IMG/VR virus record: IMGVR_UViG_3300037963_002628 | Span: 850-33,708 of that record | DNA from: a virus | Length of the DNA stretch: 32,859 nucleotides | Strand: one strand, 5' to 3' | Shown here: one piece after another, positions 9,601 to 14,084 of the stretch | Position numbering within the stretch: position 1 is the first letter of the stretch | Layout: each line of letters starts with the position of its first letter | Program-made: the position numbers and the translations under genes | Notes under the pieces: generated by a model | Database searches by the model: none | What the model saw: only the letters and a program-made list of their open reading frames with translations | What the model was told of the DNA's origin: nothing

Positions 9601-11666
9601 TCAGTATATGTTATTTTGGGATTTTTAAACGATGCGTTTTTTTGTTGTTGCTCTATAGCTTTGGCTTCATCTACCTTGCCTTCAACATCCACAGGTCTAC
9701 CACCTAACTCGTCTGGCAAAGCTTCTTGTTGTGCCGCGGATCCAACAGGTGCTGTTGTTACAGGTTCAGCTACATAAAGAAAATCATTAACATTAAAATA
9801 AGGGTTTACAACAGGCGTATTGTCAAAGTTTTCTCTTGTATTAGAACCATCTTCACCTTTGTTTTCATTTTGAATAATTTCTATTTCATCAGGATCTTGT
9901 AAGTTATCATCAAACTCCATGCCTTCAAGTTCAGATTCTTCAGCTTTCATTTCATCATAGCGTTTTTGCTGTTCTTCTGACATAGGTGGCATTTCACCTT
10001 CACCCGTAATATATCTTACTTCACTTGACTCACCATCAGGTGATGTTACTTTTTGAGTCATACCATATTGTGGTATGCCATTGTCATTTACACCAATAAA
10101 ACCAAAACCACCTGATATTGTAGAACCAGCTACTGCCTCTCTTCTTTGTTTTGCAAATTCTTCTGTAATGTTTATTTCATTGTTTTCTACCGTTCCTTCA
10201 CCTTCTGTTCCTGTGCTACCTGTAGTTCTTTGTCCTTGTGGTAAAAAAGAGTTTGTACCTCTTAATGGATCGCTTATATCAATATTAAACGGGTTTTGCA
10301 AATTAATTCTAGGTGTAAATGTTTGCTCGTCACTTCCAGGTGTTTGTTCAGCTACTGGACCTGTAGGTGGTTTAGTTAAGTCTACTTCAGGTTCTTTAAC
10401 TTTTATTTCTTCACCAATTTTCTTTTCAATATTTTTTATAAGATCATCTGTTTGATTTGGTTGAGTACCTTCGATATTAAAATCAGGATCATACTCTTTA
10501 AATTTTTTATCAGGCTGTATATAAAAATCATCGGTAGTTATGTTATCATCATCACCTGGATCTATAGAAAAAGGATCTGCTTTTTTGAGCTTTGGATCTA
10601 ATCCAGTTATTGGTAATTTTTTTATAGGTAACTTTTTTATACCTTGCTCACCAGCATCACCTTGTATATTTACCTGTGGCAAAGTGCCACCACTATAAAT
10701 ATTATCATCTGACGCGGTTGGATCGCCAGCTCCACTACCTGTTTGTCCATCGCCAGGACCAGGGCCAGTTCCACCTTGGTTTATAATCTCACCTGTGCTT
10801 GGATCAATAACTGTTTGGCCACTTATAGGGTCGCCTTGCTCGTTACGCTCTATATTGTTAAATTCGTTTATTCTTTCAACTTCAGAAGTCGTGTATACGT
10901 TACTACCGGCAACACCATCAATAACACTGTAGTTTTTAAACATTATATCAAACTTGTCTCCTTCTTGACGATTAAATCTTTCTGCAGGATTTATACCATT
11001 ATCTGTGTTAAATCTTAAGTTTCTACCACCATCTGTTTGAGTGTTTAAGTATTCTGTGTTCCACCCTTTTTCTGTACCCTCAAAATCCAAAGCTACATCA
11101 AGGCCAATATCAAAATACTTAGGATCTTCTAAAAGATCTAGCATCTCTGTAACGCTTTTGTAGTTTTCTCCAGTTTCTGGATTAACTTGTGATAACACGT
11201 AGGCCTCAAACCTTGCTGCTCTTTCCGGATCGTAAAGCTCACCTGTAGCAGGATCACTTTGGATAGTTGTTTGCAAAGCACCTATACCACCACCAAAACC
11301 ACCATATCTAGCTATGTTTTTTTCTGTATTTGATAGCTTGTTATAAGCTTTTTCAGCTGCAAACTCGTCTATTTCACCATTATCTTTAACATAACCATTT
11401 TTTTCAGCCCACCTGTCTAGTCTTTGGTTTATTTTAAACCAATTTTGCCTTATGTCATTTTCTTCGTATGGGTATATTTTTGACCCACCCTTTTTACGCT
11501 TTCTATTTTCCGCCCAAGAAGGTGGAACTTCTTTGGTTGCTTTAAAAGAAGTTTCTAACTCTATATTAGCTAAAATAGCATTAATACCCTGATCGTTGAT
11601 ACCAGGGTATTTTGCTTTTATTTTTTTAACAGCAAGAGCTTTATTTTCTTTTGCAGTATTAGCCAT
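690..11666 (-). CDS. Giant multidomain ejection (internal virion) protein with lysozyme-like, metallopeptidase-like, HAD and LPD38-like regions
   Basis: This is one uninterrupted 3658-residue frame. Residues 1-190 look like a muramidase or transglycosylase (helix with E36 and E38, then a glycine-rich RYGGFGGGIGALQ stretch at 120-132). Residues 270-790 are low-complexity linker rich in P, G, D, E and T. Residues 790-1050 are charged and helical. Hydrophobic patches lie near 1165-1190 and 1425-1450, and a strong coiled coil at 1520-1590. HEFLH at 1720-1724, with E1779/E1780 downstream, marks a zinc metallopeptidase-like domain. D2798-F-D-D-T2802, T2877 and D2933-D2934 mark a HAD phosphatase fold. 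Residues 3205-3525 resemble LPD38, a domain of phage polyvalent proteins. Position as the last and largest of three ejection-type genes, with lysozyme at the N-terminus, parallels T7 gp16, although it is almost three times longer. Its length also recalls the N4 virion RNA polymerase, but I found no polymerase motifs. Domain calls rest on motifs read by eye. Confidence 0.85.
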   Translation of the reverse strand: MANTAKENKALAVKKIKAKYPGINDQGINAILANIELETSFKATKEVPPSWAENRKRKKGGSKIYPYEENDIRQNWFKINQRLDRWAEKNGYVKDNGEIDEFAAEKAYNKLSNTEKNIARYGGFGGGIGALQTTIQSDPATGELYDPERAARFEAYVLSQVNPETGENYKSVTEMLDLLEDPKYFDIGLDVALDFEGTEKGWNTEYLNTQTDGGRNLRFNTDNGINPAERFNRQEGDKFDIMFKNYSVIDGVAGSNVYTTSEVERINEFNNIERNEQGDPISGQTVIDPSTGEIINQGGTGPGPGDGQTGSGAGDPTASDDNIYSGGTLPQVNIQGDAGEQGIKKLPIKKLPITGLDPKLKKADPFSIDPGDDDNITTDDFYIQPDKKFKEYDPDFNIEGTQPNQTDDLIKNIEKKIGEEIKVKEPEVDLTKPPTGPVAEQTPGSDEQTFTPRINLQNPFNIDISDPLRGTNSFLPQGQRTTGSTGTEGEGTVENNEINITEEFAKQRREAVAGSTISGGFGFIGVNDNGIPQYGMTQKVTSPDGESSEVRYITGEGEMPPMSEEQQKRYDEMKAEESELEGMEFDDNLQDPDEIEIIQNENKGEDGSNTRENFDNTPVVNPYFNVNDFLYVAEPVTTAPVGSAAQQEALPDELGGRPVDVEGKVDEAKAIEQQQKNASFKNPKITYTDSDHFPGTKALNINGITMDEKDGKQVFTYNSEHPSYSGTPSRRTPATQEDINKFKATVWLQNLEKEKKNLLEKTFSKKAKAEINKDYVRYKADRDARLKNRVRGLDIKDKKDKINIPELFKEVKRVDYDYIDWKQYQFKAEQIKHGKIKSAIETEQAVVLMDLQEKVNNLMREQIPVVEDIVQKDFRRRYYLGQFENMNEDQINDLYNKEINDRMRLIQEDIVAAHSAEFDKRMEDFIAEFKVPNIIPDRDYEKINQLLDKAAWMTLPAREKRVVLDNIWTEMEKALLGDGLSDENVVQQMKEEFYDTYYDKIVEDENGNMTPFALRDFAINTLETQNIDKQIEVCEAYMMAPGNNPVGYDNSTGGPLTPAQWSEKFIALSNVKKFAEDIINNPESYSKSATKNFFDGFKSLRGEQYVPFIGAIPEIFDLIELHKLSEKNPENYTEFEALSLNMYSMKQQANEVAKKASPSFRRGRMLAEMVPYVGEFILTSGVFTGTRAATKKALTDAAKKTVLRSTMQKTGKIVAVNRSINALSFMVGTAAQAAANPQQYLKHFTENITPEMYYMFTEGGNEIIDIVDAIESGEFLDMGNIEMTTSFKKGTEMSSFEAAGRAYGITWSEFFTERLGELIPMFGRYLRKDVMNNPDWMKRLVVGNYLRKKGLSGLAASNHFMKNNVGWNGIVGEVFEEVVNQPLSSIIMGKPWYTGLASPKLDKNGNPVTDEDGDIVLDWTEGGEFLKDMFTVTGVAQVVFGGINMGHQFVTGNKPPVMMIGEEMYTNYSEFKTDLENLVNSGKLGDKKVKITGNFVGYFETEKILKDSNNSENLDTLEYEKRKADRIKAREIEILNRLSKEEREDVIGINEELDNLRQELEELQDPENKTKSKKKKIKEVQNKIKELSDKKGDIIYEVAEELIQEDVKKVRKILEEMYPEGQTSIEIISNEDVKDLVEAGILENIETELGEVFVLEDGKFINKETGEQLSEEDVALINQQVEEAKKSEGFIGKPDKNGNTKIYINMDVAARSGNVNVAAHEFLHRVLAKTLLDNPQTALALANVLNRYIMNIDPSMVQDSNMVKRLRAYAEMGADVQAEESLTLFIDALRSGDIQFNENVFTKLGDIIRRIMQRFGVEIKFRNGRDVFNFLRDFQYNVEKGRINDAIKKGAQEGFEVSGEVKKVANQYNRLLKKQEKLNKKIADALGIKYSKPIEDKKQNKSELFDNVNKALDESMEMLHDVTNFSSLDKQEQADIWNKLSKDDKLVIGYQIGLEWQLYTLAQIKSKLSPDAGMRLREDGTKDFTLRNDLITNLTLGIENENGVPFMVNTWNPLKAKLTTHIYGLIPLRIPAAARQIPGFFEQQVGTKKAASQAADTKKKDEDIKKRDLKLYQYPWVVPFNDKTKYTVTAKEIHAAIVKMIKEGKIDPKVLSSYKDVRGIIPQEIIDMVFKFYGIKPKPGNLTKTDIKNAQLKIEFNYSVIHGNFPEGYNSDNKSTGTTSVLMTERPTKKNKLKEPRDVFYEEIEVPDIIKDEQGNIIEVKTKAKRPSNLKIQRKIKNLNKAYILGVFGITETKGSADNLYKKEDNTSSRIRAAVMETAVLFVNQAVVETIDNPSSLISQALNDGKAPFRFSKKLPQGEQAIFEEGRTTFASNIAKMYDGNIESIINALDKTFKNTISDKGKKAVAKEVHNVIKDYSRLKKVHTGVGGKKVVLPIALDEYINQFYIFENEETAIFNFFTNMGLIKGVKNIGEGFLDINRINKARAHVINFFNEAIKNKQLTIDQAVYYSQEFFKGMLAGATRIADGRIKVDVETGLLTEVPEAEWAKIQEQRVKDGKKPSKNRKQYFANVDDFIFNMLNQINGVEVIKNGKRMTPGQIRKKYNFESSYSEKSEEALKDPYGEYEGRKNSSEDVKDAIELFMDYNFAQVKSKKSNFDYLDLAMMATSMGSGMTSIMRKAANLAYISSTALDVPVNKRGSELEYEHMVPQVVAMLRMLASYVNDGKMNRDVVFEDYHVAIIPSNMDTTLTDKGFRSKMPLFGNRYYNMFTFGEPTLDYLISLDPKHKGTDKEFMGKDFVEAAELLKLQSPLKFNQRQILGKAYQFSKSINNPTKGITILDFDDTLATSSSLIEYVTPEGVKGTLTPAEYASTYQDLLGLGYKFDFSQFNKVVDGKIAPLFQKALKLQKKFGPSNMFVLTARPAEAAPAIFEFLKANGLNIPLKNITGLANSTAEAKALWVADKAAEGYNDFYFADDALQNVQAVKNILDQFDVKSKVQQAKLKFSKTNLDAEFNQILEEVTGIDAKKEFSRVKASQRGANKGKFRPFIPPGAEDFMGLLYNFMGKGKQGTAHRKWWLDTMVKEFNEAYIKLNEAKQRVQNEYEALLKKYPNVRKKLNKKAFGDYTNSDAIRVYAWAMAGYDIPGLSKKDLDELVKYVENNNDLKTFALALSRITGLPEGYVQPTENWLVGNIAADLFSLSQDVSRKQFLAEWIERKNIIFSEKNLNKIEAAFGLNFREALEDMLYRMETGRSRPKGLNRLTNSALNFINAGVSTIMFFNGRSAALQTISFVNFVNYEDNNLFAVAKAYANFPQFIEDFVFLFNSSYLKQRRKGMKQDLNAAEMLQSIRNSKDKTATGKIKAMIGFILEKGFLPTKMADSFAIALGGAAFYRNRYNKYIKQGKSAKEAKEQTFKDFTRLAEETQQSSRPDLLSQQQASLLGHFILAFANTPMQMTRLQKKAALDLINRRNTTEDGTQLQSDISNLSRILYYGFVQNVIFYSLQTALFALAFDEDESEEQREKNATKTFRLWNGVADSFLRGTGIYGAAVSMVKNYIFALVKENTKGFSTTEASPLVELLNVSPPLGSKARKLLQAQRTYRFNKDLIFEMPLFDIDNPVWEITTKGVEAVTNAPVDRMREKYINISEVMNEENAAWQRFFLFMGWDRWGLGIDDRIEQRSKTKRRKTKSKSKSLKRAKQLTN
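1092..2054 (-). other. LPD38-like C-terminal region of the giant protein
   Basis: Residues about 3205-3525. From memory this matches the Large Polyvalent-protein associated Domain 38 seen at the C-termini of giant phage proteins: hydrophobic helices, then LPTKMADSFAIALGGAAFYRNR, EETQQSSRPDLLSQQQAS, HFILAFANTPMQMTRLQKKA and a further membrane-like segment IFYSLQTALFALAFDEDESE. Several helices are hydrophobic enough to enter a membrane, which fits a part of an ejected protein that forms a channel or anchors in the inner membrane. The function of the domain is not established. Confidence 0.6.
2802..3299 (-). other. HAD-superfamily phosphatase-like domain of the giant protein
   Basis: Residues about 2790-2955. 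All the main HAD motifs are visible in order: motif I ITILDFDDTLATSS with nucleophile D2798 and acid/base D2800; motif II MFVLTARP with T2877; a plausible motif III lysine in the AEAKALWVADKA helix; and motif IV DFYFADDALQN with D2933/D2934. The spacing (about 135 residues between motifs I and IV) suits a small, nearly capless HAD such as nucleotidases or polynucleotide 3'-phosphatases. The substrate is not determinable from the sequence. All catalytic residues look intact, which argues for an active enzyme. Confidence 0.8.
6267..6599 (-). other. Zinc metallopeptidase-like (HExxH) domain of the giant protein
   Basis: Residues about 1690-1800. The motif AAHEFLHRVLA supplies H1720, E1721 and H1724. 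About 55 residues later VQAEESLTLF supplies E1779/E1780, the place and helix type expected for the third zinc ligand of gluzincins. Metallopeptidases are known components of phage polyvalent proteins. Possible roles are self-cleavage of the giant protein in the virion or attack on a host protein after ejection. A chance HExxH is possible, but the hydrophobic helix around it and the downstream EE make that less likely. Confidence 0.6.
11097..11666 (-). other. Lysozyme / lytic transglycosylase-like N-terminal domain of the giant protein
   Basis: Residues 1 to about 190. The helix AILANIELETSFK (30-42) matches the pattern in phage tail lysozymes and transglycosylases where a catalytic Glu precedes S/T-x-F; E38 is the best candidate and E36 the alternative. 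The Gly-rich GGFGGGIGALQ segment (122-132) resembles the substrate-loop glycine-leucine-glutamine motif of lysozyme-like folds. Expected role: local cutting of peptidoglycan during DNA entry. The exact family cannot be settled by eye. Confidence 0.6.
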
Positions 11667-11688
11667 ATATATTTATATTATATTAGTT

Positions 11689-12912
11689 TTATTCTTGGTT
11701 TGTTACTTTAGAACCAAATTCCATTTTAAACAGCCTTTTTAGCTTTTCTATATCCATGTTTTTAGGATAGTATTCTCTATTAACCCACTCACCGTTACTA
11801 TATACTTCAACGCTGTACATGCCGTTTTCGTCTGGATCTTCTGACAAATCACCGTCTGATATTCTAACAGTGGCAGTACGCATTGTAGATAAGTCAAAAG
11901 TGTTGTCTTCTTCATTGTAAGAGTTTTCTACCATTCTGTTAATATCAGCATCTATTCTACCGCCTCTAGTGTTATCGCCTTTGTTCATTGCTAATCCAGC
12001 GTTGTACTCTTTATTTCTAATATCATTATAATAGTTTATAGCCTCTCTTTTTAGTCTCATCTCATCAAAATCTTCGTGATCTATATTAGCCCAGTTCATA
12101 GGATCTTTAGGATTTTTCATTTGATAAGATTTTACAAAACTTGGTTCGTTAGGAGCATATGGATCCCACGCAAAACTAACAATATCGTTAGTATTATCTA
12201 ACAAGTCATTATAATCAGTAGTAGTTCTTATATTGTTTTGATTATCTCTTAAAACATTATTACCATTTAAACCAGCTGTTTGTATATTTTTTAAATCCGC
12301 TACAACAGCATCTTTTAGTTTTGAATTAAATAAAATTACATTTTTATCTAAATCATTTTGGCTAACAAACTCAAAAGTACCATCGCCATCAATATCAACT
12401 TCAAACTCGTTAGTTCTTGTATCAGGGTTCCATCTTACGCTTTTATAGTTTTGGCTATGTACTTGCTCGTTAAAAGCCAATGTATTTGTAGATGAACCTT
12501 CTGAATAATACGGTTTACCATTTTTTCTACCATTTCTATTTGCATTATATGCTACTTTGTCTTTATCTAAGTTGTCAATAGCAGCATTAAAATCTGCAGA
12601 AAATCTGTCAGCTTCATATTTGTACTGTGGGTTTAAATAATCAGAAGCTATATTAGCTTTGTGTGTTTGAAACTCATTAAAACCTAATGCAGCTAATTTA
12701 GGATCTGTAATTTTTATATTTACTTTACCTTGATTATTAGTTACTTGTTTTAAAGCAGCGTTTCTAATAGCTGCAGTTTGCTTTTGCCTTAAAGCTTCTT
12801 GTTTTTGAAAGTTTTTTAAAGCATTAGTTATAGGCGTAGCTATAAGTTCAGACTTGAACTCAACAGGACCTCTTAACCCTTTTTCTCCTTGTATTAATAG
12901 TTTATTTGCCAT
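11689..12912 (-). CDS. Probable internal virion / ejection protein (T7 gp15 position)
   Basis: 407 residues; I do not recognise the family. The N-terminal 60 residues are helical and rich in K, Q and A; the middle is asparagine- and aspartate-rich with many polar turns; there is no signal peptide or membrane segment. A single D-x-D-G-D-G loop (VDIDGDGTFEF, about residues 171-181) resembles a calcium-binding loop, but there is only one. The gene lies between the Q/A-rich 238-residue protein (3 bases upstream) and the giant lysozyme-bearing protein (22 bases downstream), which is the place of gp15 in the T7 gp14-gp15-gp16 set. The assignment as a virion ejection or cargo protein is by position only. 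Confidence 0.55.
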   Translation of the reverse strand: MANKLLIQGEKGLRGPVEFKSELIATPITNALKNFQKQEALRQKQTAAIRNAALKQVTNNQGKVNIKITDPKLAALGFNEFQTHKANIASDYLNPQYKYEADRFSADFNAAIDNLDKDKVAYNANRNGRKNGKPYYSEGSSTNTLAFNEQVHSQNYKSVRWNPDTRTNEFEVDIDGDGTFEFVSQNDLDKNVILFNSKLKDAVVADLKNIQTAGLNGNNVLRDNQNNIRTTTDYNDLLDNTNDIVSFAWDPYAPNEPSFVKSYQMKNPKDPMNWANIDHEDFDEMRLKREAINYYNDIRNKEYNAGLAMNKGDNTRGGRIDADINRMVENSYNEEDNTFDLSTMRTATVRISDGDLSEDPDENGMYSVEVYSNGEWVNREYYPKNMDIEKLKRLFKMEFGSKVTNQE

Positions 12913-12915
12913 AGT

Positions 12916-13632
12916 TTATGGATTAAAAATCTTTTTCATTTGTTCTAGAAAACTTCCTCCTTCAACTTTTGAAGGTGAAGATAAACCAGCTTGCATCAAA
13001 CCTCCTGCGGCAGCGCCAACTCCACCAACTAATCTATCCATTGATCTTTGCTCTGCGGCTCTAGCGTCTCTTAACCTTGTTTGTGACATACCAAGCAATG
13101 TTTCTGTTCTATCTTTTATTAAACTTCTAGAATATACATCACCTTGTCTTTGTAAATTTTGTAATCTACTTTCCTCTTGTAGTCTAGCCATTTGATTAGC
13201 TTGTTCTTGTTGACCAAGACTTATTGAAGCTTGTCTAGTGGCTTGAACACCTTGATTAGCTAGTGTTTGTGCTAACGCAGCTATACCACTACCACCTGCA
13301 GCGCCTTGTAAGTTTTGTAATATATTAGCTTGTTGTTGTTGTATTTGTTCAGCTTGAAAATCAGCCTGTTGAGTATTTACTCGTAAATCTTCATAAACAT
13401 TCTCCATGTTGTTATAAGGATTACTAGTGTCTAATGACATGTAATCTGCTTTTCTAGTATCATACTCGTCTCTAGCATCTCTTATTTCTTGTAAACGCTC
13501 ACCCTTACCTCTTCTAGCCATTAAACCAGAAGCCACTTGTAAGCCAGCACCAATAAGCATAGGTGCCCACGCAATCGCATGGTTTACTCCTTCAGCTTGG
13601 TAAGTTAATATTTCTAAAATTAAGTCTATCAT
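12916..13632 (-). CDS. Probable internal virion / ejection protein, Q- and A-rich helical (T7 gp14-like)
   Basis: 238 residues. A hydrophobic stretch near 19-38 (IAWAPMLIGAGLQVASG) is followed by a basic patch MARRGKGERL and then a long helical, glutamine- and alanine-rich body (QQADFQAEQIQQQQANILQ; LQGAAGGSGIAALAQTLA; LGQQEQANQMARLQEESRL) and a final glycine-rich GGVGAAAGGLMQAG. The pattern of an amphipathic or membrane-seeking N-terminus plus a Q/A-rich coiled body is that of T7 gp14-like ejection proteins and similar proteins in uncultured marine phages. ATG at 13632 is preferred for its A/T-rich leader; Met25 is an alternative start that would place the hydrophobic segment at the very N-terminus. 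Confidence 0.65.
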   Translation of the reverse strand: MIDLILEILTYQAEGVNHAIAWAPMLIGAGLQVASGLMARRGKGERLQEIRDARDEYDTRKADYMSLDTSNPYNNMENVYEDLRVNTQQADFQAEQIQQQQANILQNLQGAAGGSGIAALAQTLANQGVQATRQASISLGQQEQANQMARLQEESRLQNLQRQGDVYSRSLIKDRTETLLGMSQTRLRDARAAEQRSMDRLVGGVGAAAGGLMQAGLSSPSKVEGGSFLEQMKKIFNP

Positions 13633-13671
13633 ATTGTTAAATTGTATTTATATAGTTACACTTTTTTGTAT

Positions 13672-14073
13672 TTATTTACTACTTAATAGCACCTCTGACC
13701 CAACAGCAAACAGCTCTATCTTGCCATCTGATGAGTTTTTCATTTCTATTTCTGCGTAATAACCTAATATACCTGATTTATTTACGGCTGTATCTTTAGC
13801 AAATAATATAAAATCATCAGCAACAGGAGTTCTAATATTACCAGTATATGTAACGGTAATCGTTTTTCTATCACTACTAATATCTGTACATGTACCTAAA
13901 TATACAACTTCAGTATCGCCGTCTTGAACAAAATATATATTGTCCCAACCACCAACATCATTAGCAACAGACTCACCATAATTTGTTGTGTTTTGTCCAG
14001 ATGCTACAGTTGCTGTTTTAGCTTGTAAAGATGCGTTTACCTCGTTAGTAAATGTTATTGTCATTGTTGCCAT
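13672..14073 (-). CDS. Small beta-rich structural protein (virion, decoration-like)
   Basis: 133 residues, mostly predicted beta: MTITFTNEVNASLQ at the start, an alternating DRKTITVTYTGNIRT strand pair, and ILGYYAEIEMKNSSDGKIEL followed by LFAVGSEVLLSSK at the end. The C-terminal pattern (GYYAEIEMKN followed by ELFAVGSEV) is one I associate with short structural proteins of marine phages. It sits 11 bases after the 758-residue protein and before the ejection genes. It is probably a tail or capsid decoration protein; no enzymatic motif is visible. Its start has the leader AAATAAATATATG, one of the clearest examples of the leader type in this window. Confidence 0.65.
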   Translation of the reverse strand: MATMTITFTNEVNASLQAKTATVASGQNTTNYGESVANDVGGWDNIYFVQDGDTEVVYLGTCTDISSDRKTITVTYTGNIRTPVADDFILFAKDTAVNKSGILGYYAEIEMKNSSDGKIELFAVGSEVLLSSK

Positions 14074-14084
14074 ATATATTTATT

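Noticed and set aside
690-11666. Giant protein as an N4-type virion RNA polymerase, suggested by its similar length.
   Set aside because: I found no convincing single-subunit polymerase motifs, and the identified motifs are lysozyme-like, HExxH, HAD and LPD38-like.
12370-12402. DIDGDG loop in the 407-residue protein as an EF-hand or dockerin calcium site.
   Set aside because: There is only one loop, without a clear flanking helix pair or second repeat; kept only as a remark.
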